Below are positions 35,903 to 44,897 of a stretch of 64,000 nucleotides of DNA, one piece after another. Location of the stretch: NCBI RefSeq assembly GCF_013267835.1, contig NZ_CP053939.1, positions 992,001 to 1,056,000 of the forward strand. Direction: 5' to 3'. This DNA is from Neisseria mucosa. Lineage in GTDB: Bacteria > Pseudomonadota > Gammaproteobacteria > Burkholderiales > Neisseriaceae. The position numbers and the translations under genes were made by a program. The stretch's first letter is position 1; every line of letters begins with the position of its first letter. The notes beneath the pieces are model-generated. The model saw nothing but the letters and a program-made list of their open reading frames with translations, made no database searches and was not told where the DNA came from.

Positions 35903-38503
35903 TTACGACACCTTGTTGCAGATTTCTTTCAAACGGTACAAGGCATCCAAGGCTTCGCGCGGCGTGAGGTTGTCGGGCTGGATTTGCGCCAACGCTTCGG
36001 CCAATTCATTGGTCTGCAAATTATCAATAGGCTCAACTTCTTGTGCTTTCCCTTCCTCATCTTCCCTATTTTCAGACGGCATGGCGCTGAAAATATCCAA
36101 CTGCGGACGGTTGGCGGCGGCTTGGTTTTCCAAATCGTTTAAATGCTTTTGAGCCGCTTTCAAAGCACGGTTGGGCAGGCCGGCGAGTTTGGCGACGGCG
36201 ATACCGTAGCTTTTGCTGGCGGGGCCGGGTTCGATGTGGTGGAGGAAGACGATGTCTTGTCCTTGTTCGAGCGCGGAGAGGTGCATATTGACTGCCGTTG
36301 CGTGGGCTTCAGGCAGGCGGGTCAGCTCGAAATAGTGGGTGGCAAAGAGGCTGAAGGATTTGTTTTTTTGCAGCAGGTGTTCGGCGATGGCGTGCGCAAG
36401 GGCGAGGCCGTCAAAGGTGGAGGTGCCGCGACCGACTTCGTCCATGAGGACGAGGGATTGGTCGGTGGCGTGGTGGAGGATGTAGGCGGTTTCGCTCATT
36501 TCGACCATGAAGGTAGAGCGGTTGGAGGCGAGGTCGTCGGAGGCGCCGATACGGGTGAAGATTTGGTCGATGGGGCCGATTTGAGCTGAATCGGCAGGGA
36601 CGAAGCTGCCGGTGTGCGCCATGAGGACGATGTGGGCGACTTGGCGCATGTAGGTGGATTTGCCGCCCATGTTGGGGCCGGTCAGGAGCATGAGGCGGTG
36701 TTTGTGGTCGAGGCGGGTGTGGTTGGCGGTGAAGTGGCGCACTTGTTGCTCGACGACGGGATGGCGGCCGTTTTCGATATGGATAATGGGGTAGTCGGCG
36801 AACTCAGGACAAACGAAGCCGCGTTCGGCGGCGGTGGCGGCGAAGGTGGAGAGTACGTCCAGCGCAGCGGCGGCTTTTGCTGCTTTTTGAAGCTGTGGAA
36901 GGGTCGTCTGAATGTCTTTGAGCAGGGCTTCAAACAGGCGTTTCTCCAATGCCAATGCCTGCTCTTGCGCGGTCAGGACTTTGTCTTCGAAGGTTTTGAG
37001 TTCGGGGGTGATGAAGCGTTCGGCGTTTTTGAGGGTCTGGCGGCGTTGGTAGTCGGCGGGGGCTTGTTCGGCCTGGACTTTGGATAGCTCGATGTAGAAG
37101 CCGTGGACGCGGTTGAACTCGACTTTGAGGGTGGAAAGGCCGGTGAGTTCGCGTTCGCGCGCTTCGAGGTCGAGCAGGAATTCGTCGCCGTGGTTTTGGA
37201 TGTGGCGTAACTCGTCGAGTTCTGCGCAATAGCCTTGGTTGATGACGCCGCCGTCTTTGAGCCAGACGGCGGGTTCGGGCATCACGGCGGCTTTGAGGGT
37301 TTCGGCGACGGGCAGGGTTTCGGGGAAAACGGCTTTGAGGGTTTCTAAGAGACTGTTGCCCTCGGCGGACAGTTCGATTTCGGACAGGGCAAACAGGCTG
37401 TCGCGCAGGGCGGCGAGGTCGCGCGGGCGGGCGTTGCCGACGGCGATGCGGGCGGCGATGCGTTCGATGTCCGCGATGTTTTTCAGACGGCCTTGCAGGG
37501 TTTCGTATTGCGAACCCAGCGCGGCAACGGCTTCTTGGCGGGCGCGGATGTGGGCGCGGCTGCGTAAGGGGTGGTGCAGCCAGAGTGCCAAGAGGCGGCT
37601 GCCCATGTGGGTGGCGCAGCCGTCGAGTATGGAAAACAGGGTCGGCGATTTTTTGCCGGAGAGGGTTTGCGTGATTTCGAGATTGCGGCGCGTGGCGGCG
37701 TCCATGCCGATATATTGGCTGTCGGTTTCGAGCGAAATGCCGTCGAGGTGTTGCGGCATCAGGTTTTGCGTCAGGCGGATGTAGTTCAACAACGCGCCCG
37801 CCGCGCCGACGGCGGCTTCGTGTTCTTTGCCGTCCAAACCGAAGCCGTGCAGGTCTTGGCAGCCGAAGTATTCGGTCAACAATTTCGCGCCGGCGTCGGC
37901 GGCAAACTGCCATGAGTTCAGGCGCGTGATGTTGGCAGAGGTTGCCTGAAAACCGTCAGGCAGGCTTTTGCCTTCGGGCAACAGGATTTCCGCCGCCTGC
38001 AAACGCGCCAGCTCGTCGGCGAGTTTGTCCGCCGTCGTCAGCTTGGTTTTGAATTCGCCGCTTTGCAAAGAAGCCCATGCAATGGCAACGTTTTTCTTGT
38101 CTGCATTTACCGCCACAATGCGGTTGGTTTCCTTGTCTTCCAAAAACGCCGCGTCGGTCAGCGTGCCGGGCGTTACGATGCGCACGACTTTGCGCTCCAC
38201 CGGCCCTTTGCCCGCACCGACTTCGCCCACCTGCTCGCACACCGCCACGCTTTTGCCCATCTTTACCAGTCGCGCCAGATACTGCTCCGCCGCGTGAAAC
38301 GGCACGCCCGCCATCTTAATCGGCACGCCGTCCATCTGCCCGCGCGTGGTCAGGGTGATGTCCAGCAGCTTCGCCGCTTCCACCGCATCATCCAAAAACA
38401 ACTCGTAGAAGTCGCCCATACGGTAAAACACCAGCTTGTCGGCGTGTTGCGATTTGATGGCGAGATACTGCTGCATCATCGGGGAAACGGTGGGTTTGGA
38501 CAT
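35903..38503 (-). CDS. mutS: DNA mismatch repair protein MutS
   Basis: MutS recognises mismatches and recruits MutL. The 866-residue protein has the mismatch-wedging Phe-X-Glu in MGDFYELF (about residues 32-39), the core and clamp domains, and the ATPase P-loop GPNMGGKST at about 609-617. The C-terminal linker holds an AT-type uptake sequence near 36069, and a second copy lies near 37485. Between about 36150 and 37990 the DNA is clearly richer in GC than the gene ends and neighbours (60-77% in the 60-base lines I counted). The reading frame and motifs stay intact. Confidence 0.97.
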   Translation of the reverse strand: MSKPTVSPMMQQYLAIKSQHADKLVFYRMGDFYELFLDDAVEAAKLLDITLTTRGQMDGVPIKMAGVPFHAAEQYLARLVKMGKSVAVCEQVGEVGAGKGPVERKVVRIVTPGTLTDAAFLEDKETNRIVAVNADKKNVAIAWASLQSGEFKTKLTTADKLADELARLQAAEILLPEGKSLPDGFQATSANITRLNSWQFAADAGAKLLTEYFGCQDLHGFGLDGKEHEAAVGAAGALLNYIRLTQNLMPQHLDGISLETDSQYIGMDAATRRNLEITQTLSGKKSPTLFSILDGCATHMGSRLLALWLHHPLRSRAHIRARQEAVAALGSQYETLQGRLKNIADIERIAARIAVGNARPRDLAALRDSLFALSEIELSAEGNSLLETLKAVFPETLPVAETLKAAVMPEPAVWLKDGGVINQGYCAELDELRHIQNHGDEFLLDLEARERELTGLSTLKVEFNRVHGFYIELSKVQAEQAPADYQRRQTLKNAERFITPELKTFEDKVLTAQEQALALEKRLFEALLKDIQTTLPQLQKAAKAAAALDVLSTFAATAAERGFVCPEFADYPIIHIENGRHPVVEQQVRHFTANHTRLDHKHRLMLLTGPNMGGKSTYMRQVAHIVLMAHTGSFVPADSAQIGPIDQIFTRIGASDDLASNRSTFMVEMSETAYILHHATDQSLVLMDEVGRGTSTFDGLALAHAIAEHLLQKNKSFSLFATHYFELTRLPEAHATAVNMHLSALEQGQDIVFLHHIEPGPASKSYGIAVAKLAGLPNRALKAAQKHLNDLENQAAANRPQLDIFSAMPSENREDEEGKAQEVEPIDNLQTNELAEALAQIQPDNLTPREALDALYRLKEICNKVS

Positions 38504-38540
38504 GGAAAAGCCTTAGAAATGCAAAAGCGTTATTGTAACA

Positions 38541-38576
38541 AAAGGCCGTCTGAAAAACAGGTTTCAGACGGCCTTT
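38541..38576 (-). terminator. Uptake-sequence hairpin terminator of panC
   Basis: Arms 38541-38555 and 38562-38576, followed by TTTTG on the minus strand; it separates panC from mutS. Confidence 0.83.
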
Positions 38577-38591
38577 AACAGCAGCTTGGTT

Positions 38592-39428
38592 TTAAGCCAA
38601 AGCCACTTCCAAATTATCAATCAGGCGCGTGGTACCCAAACGGGCGGCGGCAAGCACCACCAATTCTTTATCGCCGACATGAGCTACTGCCAAGCTGTGT
38701 GCATGGCGGATTTCAACGTAATCAACCACCCAGCCGGCGTCGGTCAAACGGCGGATACATTCGGCCTCGAGTTGGGCGTAATCCAGATTGCCGTTTTTCA
38801 AGGCGGTGGCAATGTTTTGCAACTCTTGATAGAGGCGGGGCGCTTCTGCACGCTCTGCTTCGCTCAAATATTGGTTGCGGCTGGAAAGTGCCAGGCCGTC
38901 TGAAGCGCGGCCGGTATCGACCGGGACGATTTCGATATTGAAATTCAAGTCTTCGACAAAGCCTTTGATAATCGCCAGCTGCTGATAGTCTTTTTTGCCG
39001 AAACAGGCGGTATCGGGTTGAACAATGTTGAACAACTTGGTCACAACGGTCGCAACGCCGCGGAAATGGCCCGGACGGAATTTGCCGCACAATTCATTTT
39101 GCAGGTGCGGAGGCTCGACATTGAAACGCTGTTCCACATTCGGATACAGCTCTTTTTCATCAGGCGCAAACACGACGGCAACGCCCTCGCCTGCCAATTT
39201 GTCGGCATCTTGCTGCAAAGTACGCGGATATTTGTCGAAATCCTCGCCTTGTCCGAATTGCAGGCGGTTGACAAAAATACTGACCACAACGTTATCGGCA
39301 CGTTTTTTCGCTTCGCGCACCAGCGCAAGATGGCCTTCGTGCAGATTGCCCATGGTCGGTACAAATGCCACTTTTCCGGCAGTTTTGCGCCACTCGCGCA
39401 ATTCTTTAATCGTATGAATAATTTGCAT
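38592..39428 (-). CDS. panC: Pantothenate synthetase
   Basis: PanC joins pantoate and beta-alanine with ATP, the last step to vitamin B5. The 278-residue protein has the nucleotidyltransferase motifs [13 protein letters not shown] and the KMSKS-like loop SSRNQYLS. The block [15 protein letters not shown] departs slightly from the common VNPTQF, in the pantoate region. It lies downstream of panB with a hairpin between them, so the two are neighbours in one pathway but may be separate transcripts. Confidence 0.96.
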   Translation of the reverse strand: MQIIHTIKELREWRKTAGKVAFVPTMGNLHEGHLALVREAKKRADNVVVSIFVNRLQFGQGEDFDKYPRTLQQDADKLAGEGVAVVFAPDEKELYPNVEQRFNVEPPHLQNELCGKFRPGHFRGVATVVTKLFNIVQPDTACFGKKDYQQLAIIKGFVEDLNFNIEIVPVDTGRASDGLALSSRNQYLSEAERAEAPRLYQELQNIATALKNGNLDYAQLEAECIRRLTDAGWVVDYVEIRHAHSLAVAHVGDKELVVLAAARLGTTRLIDNLEVALA

Positions 39429-39507
39429 GGTTTGAAAAATCCTTTATCTTTTCCGCCGTTTCATCAACGGAAATCACGCGCCGATTATACGCTTTTATTC
39501 ATCAAAA

Positions 39508-39537
39508 AGGCCGTCTGAAATAAGTTTCAGACGGCCT
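39508..39537 (-). terminator. Uptake-sequence hairpin terminator of panB
   Basis: Arms 39508-39520 and 39525-39537, followed by TTTT on the minus strand, between panB and panC. Confidence 0.83.
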
Positions 39538-39547
39538 GGAGTTTATT

Positions 39548-40339
39548 TTATCCGGCAAACGTATGTTCGACAGATGGGAACGTTTTTGCTTTGACTTCAT
39601 TCACATAGGCTTTGACCGCAGCTTGAACGCTGTCTTTGCCCTGCATAAAGTTTTTCACGAATTTTGCGGTTTTACCGGGGAAAATGCCGAGCATATCGTG
39701 CATCACCAAAACCTGACCGTCGCAATCCACGCCTGCGCCAATACCGATGGTCGGGCAAGAAACTGTCTCGGTTACTTTTTTCGCCAACTCTGCAGGAACG
39801 CATTCCATCAATACGATTGCCGCACCTGCCGCATCATGCGCTTTAGCGTCGTTGAGCAACGCTTCCGCCTTGTCGCCTCGGCCTTGAACTTTATAGCCGC
39901 CGAATGCAAACACGGATTGCGGGGTCAGGCCGATGTGGGCGCAAACAGGAATACCGCGCATTTGCAGAAATTCAGTGGTCTCCGCCATCCAGACACCGCC
40001 TTCGAGCTTGACCATATGCGCACCGGCCGCCATCAACTCTGCCGCTGCTGCAAATGCCTGCTCTTTGCTCTGCTGATACGCGCCAAACGGCAAGTCGCTG
40101 ACAATCATGGCATTTTTAGTGCCGCGAGCCACACATTCAGTGTGGTAGCACATATCCTGCAAGCTCACCGGCAAAGTGGACTGACGACCTTGCACCGCCA
40201 TACCCAAAGAATCGCCGACCAGCAATACATCCACGCCGGCATTGTCCATCAGCGCGGCAAAGCTGGATTCATAAGCGGTCAGCATAGCGATTTTCTCGCC
40301 CTCTGCTTTCATTTTTTGCAAAGTGTTTACGGTAATCAT
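39548..40339 (-). CDS. panB: 3-methyl-2-oxobutanoate hydroxymethyltransferase
   Basis: PanB makes ketopantoate from alpha-ketoisovalerate and methylene-tetrahydrofolate, the first step of pantothenate synthesis. The 263-residue protein begins with [16 protein letters not shown] and has the metal-binding LVGDSLGM, the HIGLTPQS block and the catalytic Glu in LMECVP. It has the normal length. The start ATG at 40339 is the only reasonable one. It is the upstream neighbour of panC. Confidence 0.97.
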   Translation of the reverse strand: MITVNTLQKMKAEGEKIAMLTAYESSFAALMDNAGVDVLLVGDSLGMAVQGRQSTLPVSLQDMCYHTECVARGTKNAMIVSDLPFGAYQQSKEQAFAAAAELMAAGAHMVKLEGGVWMAETTEFLQMRGIPVCAHIGLTPQSVFAFGGYKVQGRGDKAEALLNDAKAHDAAGAAIVLMECVPAELAKKVTETVSCPTIGIGAGVDCDGQVLVMHDMLGIFPGKTAKFVKNFMQGKDSVQAAVKAYVNEVKAKTFPSVEHTFAG

Positions 40340-40433
40340 GGTGTTTTGTGTGTTCCGCCCGACGGGCAGCCCTTTGTTGTAATGGAAACGCGGTATTATA
40401 AGGTCTGCTTTTAAAATATCAAAGCATAAGCAA

Positions 40434-40464
40434 AAAGCCCGACTGCTTTCACAATCGGGCTTTT
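40434..40464 (-). terminator. Intrinsic terminator of the tRNA-Thr pair
   Basis: AAGCCCGA and TCGGGCTT form a stem; on the minus strand TTTTTG follows. It lies four bases past the CCA end of the downstream tRNA. Confidence 0.85.
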
Positions 40465-40467
40465 AAT

Positions 40468-40543
40468 TGGTGCCGGCACCAAGAGTCGAACTCGGGACCC
40501 CCTGATTACAAGTCAGGTGCTCTACCAACTGAGCTATACCGGC
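40468..40543 (-). tRNA. tRNA-Thr (anticodon UGU), copy 2 in transcription order
   Basis: A complete 76-base cloverleaf read on the minus strand from GCCGGTATAGC to an encoded CCA end. The anticodon TGT lies at 40508-40510 in loop CTTGTAA, so it reads ACA and related threonine codons. The acceptor stem GCCGGTA pairs with TGCCGGC through G-U and Watson-Crick pairs. It is identical to the copy at 40580-40655, separated by 36 bases. Confidence 0.97.
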
Positions 40544-40579
40544 TTACTGAAATGCCTTGCAGCACCATCAGTCTTTAAC

Positions 40580-40655
40580 TGGTGCCGGCACCAAGAGTCG
40601 AACTCGGGACCCCCTGATTACAAGTCAGGTGCTCTACCAACTGAGCTATACCGGC
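40580..40655 (-). tRNA. tRNA-Thr (anticodon UGU), copy 1 in transcription order
   Basis: A 76-base tRNA identical in every base to the one at 40468-40543, with encoded CCA. It is nearest the promoter, so the two are probably made as one dicistronic precursor and separated by RNase P and other processing enzymes. Confidence 0.97.
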
Positions 40656-40667
40656 AAGGAAGTCGGC

Positions 40668-40696
40668 ATTATGCCGATAAGTTCCCATCTTGGCAA
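40668..40696 (-). promoter_or_regulatory. Promoter of the tRNA-Thr pair
   Basis: On the minus strand TTGCCA (complement of 40691-40696), a 17-base spacer and CATAAT (complement of 40668-40673). The first tRNA begins 12 bases after the -10 element. Confidence 0.75.
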
Positions 40697-40871
40697 GCAT
40701 TTTCAAACAAAGTTACTCACGAAATTATAAAAACCAATGATTTTAAAGAAAATTAAATACACACCTTATCTTTCCATCCAACACGCAAAAAGGCCGTCTG
40801 AAAACCGCCCCAGCGCAAAACATCATGGTTTCTGTTAAAATAACGCCTTCTACATCTTTCCATCTTTGCCC

Positions 40872-41666
40872 ATGCCGCCCCGCCATCCTTACCGCCGCCT
40901 GCGCCCTGCCAAATCCCATCTGCCCGAAGTCGGCATTTCCGAAGAAGGCAATATCCGTTCCCTGCACTTGGGCAGCGACACCATCCAAAGCTCCATGAAT
41001 GTCGATCATCCGTCCGAGCTGGTGTTGTCGTACAGCCGCGCCATGATGGGTTGGCTGCTGTTTGCAGAAACCCCGCCCAAACACATCACCCAAATCGGCT
41101 TGGGCGGCGGCTCGTTTGCCCGTTGGATAGACAGCTACCTGCCCGATACCAAGCAAACCGCCATTGACATCAATCCGCAAGTCATCGCCGTGGCGCGCAG
41201 CCTGTTTGAATTGCCGCACGAAGGTGAAAATTTTGAAATTATCGAGGCAGATGGCGCAGAATATATTAAAGTGTTCCGCCACAATACCGATGTAATTTTG
41301 GTAGATGGTTTTGACGGCGAACAGATTATCGATGCTTTGGTGGAAGAGCCCTTCTTCCAAGACTGCCGCAATGCCCTCTCCCCCGACGGCGTATTTGTCA
41401 CCAACTGGTGGAGCGGTGACCAGCGTTATCAACGCTTTGTCGAACGCCTGCTCAACTCCTTTGACGGCCGCGTGCTCGAGCTGCCTGCCGAAAGCCACGG
41501 CAACGTTGCAGTCATGGCGTTCCAAAGTAACCCTAAAGAACAAAATCTCGACAACCTGAAAAAACGCGCCGAAAAATTAAGCGAAAAATACGGCTTGGAC
41601 TTCAAACGGATGCTTGCCAATTTGAAAGCCAACAATCAAAACAACGGCAAGAATTTTTATCTATAA
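40872..41666 (+). CDS. Spermidine/spermine synthase-like protein
   Basis: A 264-residue protein with the aminopropyltransferase/methyltransferase fold: IGLGGGSFARW as the nucleotide loop, AIDINPQVI for the ribose-binding acidic residue, and VILVDGFDGEQ where polyamine synthases have their catalytic Asp (usually DSTD). The changed acidic loop and the missing N-terminal beta domain make true spermidine synthase activity doubtful. The C-terminal 45 residues are lysine-rich and helical. The start ATG at 40872 follows the uptake sequence near 40794. Confidence 0.8.
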   Translation: MPPRHPYRRLRPAKSHLPEVGISEEGNIRSLHLGSDTIQSSMNVDHPSELVLSYSRAMMGWLLFAETPPKHITQIGLGGGSFARWIDSYLPDTKQTAIDINPQVIAVARSLFELPHEGENFEIIEADGAEYIKVFRHNTDVILVDGFDGEQIIDALVEEPFFQDCRNALSPDGVFVTNWWSGDQRYQRFVERLLNSFDGRVLELPAESHGNVAVMAFQSNPKEQNLDNLKKRAEKLSEKYGLDFKRMLANLKANNQNNGKNFYL

Positions 41667-41707
41667 ACCGTTTCAGGCCGTCTAAAAAAACAAACAAGGA
41701 CACACTC

Positions 41708-42346
41708 ATGCTCAAACCCGACATCATTCAAATCCCCGGTCCGGCCGGTTTGCTGGAAACCATCTACCTGCCAAGCACACAAGAATCCGCCCGCGGCGTT
41801 GCCGTCATCAACCACCCCAATCCCCTGCAAGGCGGCACCAACACCAACAAAGTCATCCAAACCGCCGCCAAAGCCCTCAGCCAACTCGGCTTCCATTGCT
41901 ACCTGCCCAATTTGCGCGGCGTAGGCAATAGCGAAGGCGAGCACGACTACGGCCGCGGCGAAACGCAAGACTGCATTGCCGTTATAGACTACGCCCGTGC
42001 GCAACATCCTGACGCGCCGCAATTCGTCCTAGCCGGTTTCTCATTCGGCGGCTACGTTTCCACCTTTGCCGCACAAGCGCGCACGCCTGATTTACTGTTG
42101 CTGATGGGCGCCGCCGTCCATCACTACACCGACCGCCCGGAACCATCCAACGTTCCCGATGTCGCCAAAACATTGATGATTCATGGCGCAGAAGACGAAG
42201 TCGTCGAAATCAACAAAGCCCTGACATGGGCAGAACCACAAGGCCTGCCTGTTGTAACCATTGCCGGTTCGTCCCACTTCTTCCACGGCAAACTCATCGT
42301 TTTGCGCGATACGATTACACGGTTTGCACCGGCTTTATTAGGTTAA
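41708..42346 (+). CDS. Alpha/beta hydrolase (COG2945 type)
   Basis: A 212-residue serine hydrolase with nucleophile elbow GFSFGGY, the Asp in HGAEDEVV, and catalytic His in GSSHFFHG. The HPNPLQGGTNTNKVIQTAAKAL block fits the small alpha/beta hydrolases related to dienelactone hydrolases and YqiA-like esterases. No signal peptide. Substrate unknown. AAGGA precedes the ATG; it lies 41 bases after the spermidine-synthase-like gene, so the two are probably cotranscribed. Confidence 0.88.
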   Translation: MLKPDIIQIPGPAGLLETIYLPSTQESARGVAVINHPNPLQGGTNTNKVIQTAAKALSQLGFHCYLPNLRGVGNSEGEHDYGRGETQDCIAVIDYARAQHPDAPQFVLAGFSFGGYVSTFAAQARTPDLLLLMGAAVHHYTDRPEPSNVPDVAKTLMIHGAEDEVVEINKALTWAEPQGLPVVTIAGSSHFFHGKLIVLRDTITRFAPALLG

Positions 42347-42366
42347 AATCCGGCTGCAAAATAAAA

Positions 42367-42400
42367 CAAGGCCGTCTGAAAGCTTTTTCAGACGGCCTTG
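42367..42400. terminator. Uptake-sequence hairpin terminator
   Basis: Arms 42367-42381 and 42386-42400 after the hydrolase gene, in front of the convergent Nudix gene. Confidence 0.83.
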
Positions 42401-42475
42401 TTTGTATGAAACCTTATTATCTAAATATCAGGCTCAAGTATTCAGAAATCCATCAAGGATTTTCTGCTTAACATA

Positions 42476-43012
42476 TCAATTCTGAGTCAACCAATACTGC
42501 AAACCAATCAAAGTCTTACCATCTTTGATTTCATCGTTTGCCAATGCATTGCGCACCTCTTCCTTGCTCATCAGGACGGTTTCTGTAATTTCATCCTCAT
42601 CGTTGCTTAACTCGCTGCCCAAACGCACGCCTTGCGCTTGGTAGAGATACATTTTTTCATCGCAAAAACCGACTGCGGTGTAAAAGGTGTACAACAGTTT
42701 GACACTGTCGGCGACATATGGCGTTTCTTCCGCCAACTCACGCAAAGCGCATTCGGCAGGATCTTCATCCGCCACATCCAATTTACCCGCCGGCAATTCC
42801 AACGTCGCCTGATCGGCGGCATAACGCCATTGGCGCACCAAAACAACTTTACCGTCTTCCGTTTCCGCCAATACACACGCAGCACCCGGATGACGGATCA
42901 CAACCCGTTGGCTTTCGTTGCCGTTAGGCAGGCGCACCCGATCGCGGCTGATGGTAACAAAAGAACCTTCGTAGATTGGCTCGCTGCTTAATTTAGTTTC
43001 TTTCAAATCCAT
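42476..43012 (-). CDS. Nudix hydrolase (ADP-ribose pyrophosphatase type)
   Basis: A 178-residue protein with ELPAGKLDVADEDPAECALRELAEETPY. This is a Nudix box in which REL and EE are kept, but one residue is inserted between the first Gly and Glu and the usual Gly after EET is Pro. The surrounding sequence, with VRQWRYAADQATLELPAG, is that of ADP-ribose or nucleoside-diphosphate-sugar pyrophosphatases. AGGTAA precedes the ATG. Catalytic glutamates appear present, so it is probably active. Confidence 0.88.
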   Translation of the reverse strand: MDLKETKLSSEPIYEGSFVTISRDRVRLPNGNESQRVVIRHPGAACVLAETEDGKVVLVRQWRYAADQATLELPAGKLDVADEDPAECALRELAEETPYVADSVKLLYTFYTAVGFCDEKMYLYQAQGVRLGSELSNDEDEITETVLMSKEEVRNALANDEIKDGKTLIGLQYWLTQN

Positions 43013-43097
43013 TTTTTACCTCATTTCCAAATTATTAAATATCAAAGGCCGTCTGAAATTTTACAGAAATAAACTCAGAGGATGCCTTTTCTAATAG

Positions 43098-43745
43098 TTA
43101 CCGCTGATGTCGTTGTTGCAAACGCTCCGTATGTGTTCGCAGCTTTTCACTATTTGCTTGGTAGTCACTTGAAGACAATACAGCAACTATTGCCTCTACC
43201 TCATGAGGAAGCAATAAGGCCGTCTGAAAATTCTTAATATAAGCCGCCGCCTGCCTAATACGGCAAACATTTGGTGGCATTTTCGATTTCAACTCACAAT
43301 CACCTAAGAAAACTACCATTGAATGAAACTTCTCATCAGGAAATTGCAATAGTTCTGACAATGCTTTGATATGAGCATAATTCTGACGCAACGGGTTTTG
43401 GAAATAATGTTTCTGTTTATAGATGATTTGCGTCCATTTAGATTGCTTTTCACTACCAAAAATCCAACCTGTGTAATTTTTAGTTTCTATCACAAATATC
43501 CCAAAAATTGAGACATAAATATGATCAATTTGTGTCGTACCATCTCGAGATGGAATAATTAAATCGTGAAACTCAAAATAAGTTTTCTCATCTAAATTTT
43601 TTCCAATTACAGAACGAACTGCTATTTCCCCCATGCTTCCCTTTATTTTAGGATTTCTCAACAGTGCTTTGAATAAAAGCAAAGGAATAATGATTAGAAA
43701 AATCCAAAATAAACCTGACATACTTCCCAATATTTGTTCAATCAT
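43098..43745 (-). CDS. Membrane-anchored NERD-domain protein
   Basis: A 215-residue protein with one N-terminal transmembrane helix (about residues 12-27) and a nuclease-related domain: GSMGEIAVRSVIG, DGTTQIDHIYVSIFGIFVIETKNYTGWI, which supplies the acidic residues of a PD-(D/E)XK-like site (Asp, Glu and Lys of IETKN). NERD proteins are thought to act on DNA, but substrates are largely unknown. The gene is visibly AT-rich (about 30-32% GC in the lines at 43441 and 43501), unlike its neighbours, which suggests acquisition. Confidence 0.85.
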   Translation of the reverse strand: MIEQILGSMSGLFWIFLIIIPLLLFKALLRNPKIKGSMGEIAVRSVIGKNLDEKTYFEFHDLIIPSRDGTTQIDHIYVSIFGIFVIETKNYTGWIFGSEKQSKWTQIIYKQKHYFQNPLRQNYAHIKALSELLQFPDEKFHSMVVFLGDCELKSKMPPNVCRIRQAAAYIKNFQTALLLPHEVEAIVAVLSSSDYQANSEKLRTHTERLQQRHQR

Positions 43746-43791
43746 GACGTTTTCTTTTTTATTTAAAACTAAAAATTTATATATTTATGGT

Positions 43792-44142
43792 TTATTCCCG
43801 AGTGCGTTCAATTTCAATACCGACCTGCGCTACATCGGGCAAGATACCCGGTTTCACAATACGGACGCGCACTTTGGCCGCACCAAAATCATTTAAAATC
43901 AATTGGGCGATATGTTCCACCAAAGTTTCCAGCAGTAAAAAATCCTGTTCGGCAAGGCTGCGGCGTACAACTTCGCATACTTCGCCATAATGAATGGTGT
44001 CTCCGATATCGTCGCTCGTGCCGGTACGCTCGGGAACGCTGATTTCCAAATCCAAAATCAAAGTCTGTTTACGCTCGCGCTCCCAATCATATACGCCGAT
44101 TAAAGTATCGGCCTTCATGCCGTACAAAAAGATTTTATCCAT
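43792..44142 (-). CDS. folB: Dihydroneopterin aldolase
   Basis: FolB cleaves 7,8-dihydroneopterin in folate synthesis. The 116-residue protein begins MDKIFLYGMKADTLIGVYDWERE, the family start with the conserved Tyr and Glu, and has the Lys near VRIVKPGILPD. Length is normal. It is divergent from plsY with 57 bases between the starts. folC, another folate gene, lies 6 kb away and is not linked in transcription. Confidence 0.95.
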   Translation of the reverse strand: MDKIFLYGMKADTLIGVYDWERERKQTLILDLEISVPERTGTSDDIGDTIHYGEVCEVVRRSLAEQDFLLLETLVEHIAQLILNDFGAAKVRVRIVKPGILPDVAQVGIEIERTRE

Positions 44143-44199
44143 TTACCTGTCCGTTTTTTTGATAGAATAACCGTTCCCATTTTAAGTAAAGCACCCAAA

Positions 44200-44811
44200 A
44201 TGTTCAATGTACTCGCCATTATTGCCGCCTATCTTATCGGCTCCCTGTCTTTTGCCGTCATCGTATCAAAATATTACGGCATGGACGATCCGCGCACTTA
44301 CGGCTCCGGCAATCCCGGTGCCACCAACGTCTTGCGCAGCGGTAAGAAAAAAGCGGCCGCACTGACCCTGCTCGGCGATGCAGTAAAAGGCTTGGTTGCC
44401 GTCATCTTGGCGCGCTGCCTGCAAAATGCTTTAGAATTGTCTGATGCAACAATAGCCCTGGTCGCCATTGCAGCATTGGTCGGTCATATGTGGCCAATAT
44501 TTTTCAATTTTAAAGGCGGCAAAGGCGTAGCCACCGCATTGGGCGTCTTGCTCGCCCTCTCCCCCGCAACCGCCCTGCTCTGCGCCTTGATTTGGCTGGT
44601 CATGGCGTTCGGTTTCAAAGTTTCCTCCCTCGCCGCACTGGTTGCCACCGTCTGCGCACCCATCTTCGCCTTCTTCATGATGCCGCACGCCTCTTGGGCA
44701 TGGGCAACCGTATTCATTGCCGCATTGGTGTTGTACCGCCATAAAAGCAATATTCAAAACCTGATTCAAGGCAAAGAAAGCAAAATCGGGGATAAAGCCG
44801 GTAAATCTTAA
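44200..44811 (+). CDS. plsY: Glycerol-3-phosphate acyltransferase PlsY
   Basis: PlsY acylates glycerol-3-phosphate at position 1 with acyl phosphate, the first membrane step of phospholipid synthesis. The 203-residue protein has five or more transmembrane segments and the three family motifs: GSGNPGATNVLRSG, FKGGKGVATALG and the short motif with HKSNIQNLI near the C-terminus. Together with the PlsC-type genes at both window ends it belongs to phosphatidic acid synthesis. It ends at the hairpin 44831-44868. Confidence 0.96.
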   Translation: MFNVLAIIAAYLIGSLSFAVIVSKYYGMDDPRTYGSGNPGATNVLRSGKKKAAALTLLGDAVKGLVAVILARCLQNALELSDATIALVAIAALVGHMWPIFFNFKGGKGVATALGVLLALSPATALLCALIWLVMAFGFKVSSLAALVATVCAPIFAFFMMPHASWAWATVFIAALVLYRHKSNIQNLIQGKESKIGDKAGKS

Positions 44812-44830
44812 AAGCGTAGCTACCATGCAT

Positions 44831-44868
44831 AAAAGGCCGTCTGAAGTCTATTTTTCAGACGGCCTTTT
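44831..44868. terminator. Uptake-sequence hairpin terminator
   Basis: Arms 44831-44845 and 44854-44868, between the convergent plsY and greB genes. Confidence 0.85.
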
Positions 44869-44897
44869 GTAGTTTCATTCGCATTATTCACGCGTAA

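Noticed and set aside
36930..37913. Arginine-rich 327-codon frame on the minus strand within mutS
   Set aside because: It lies in a different frame from mutS, where MutS motifs are intact, and its Arg-rich product reflects the GC-rich block, not selection for protein.
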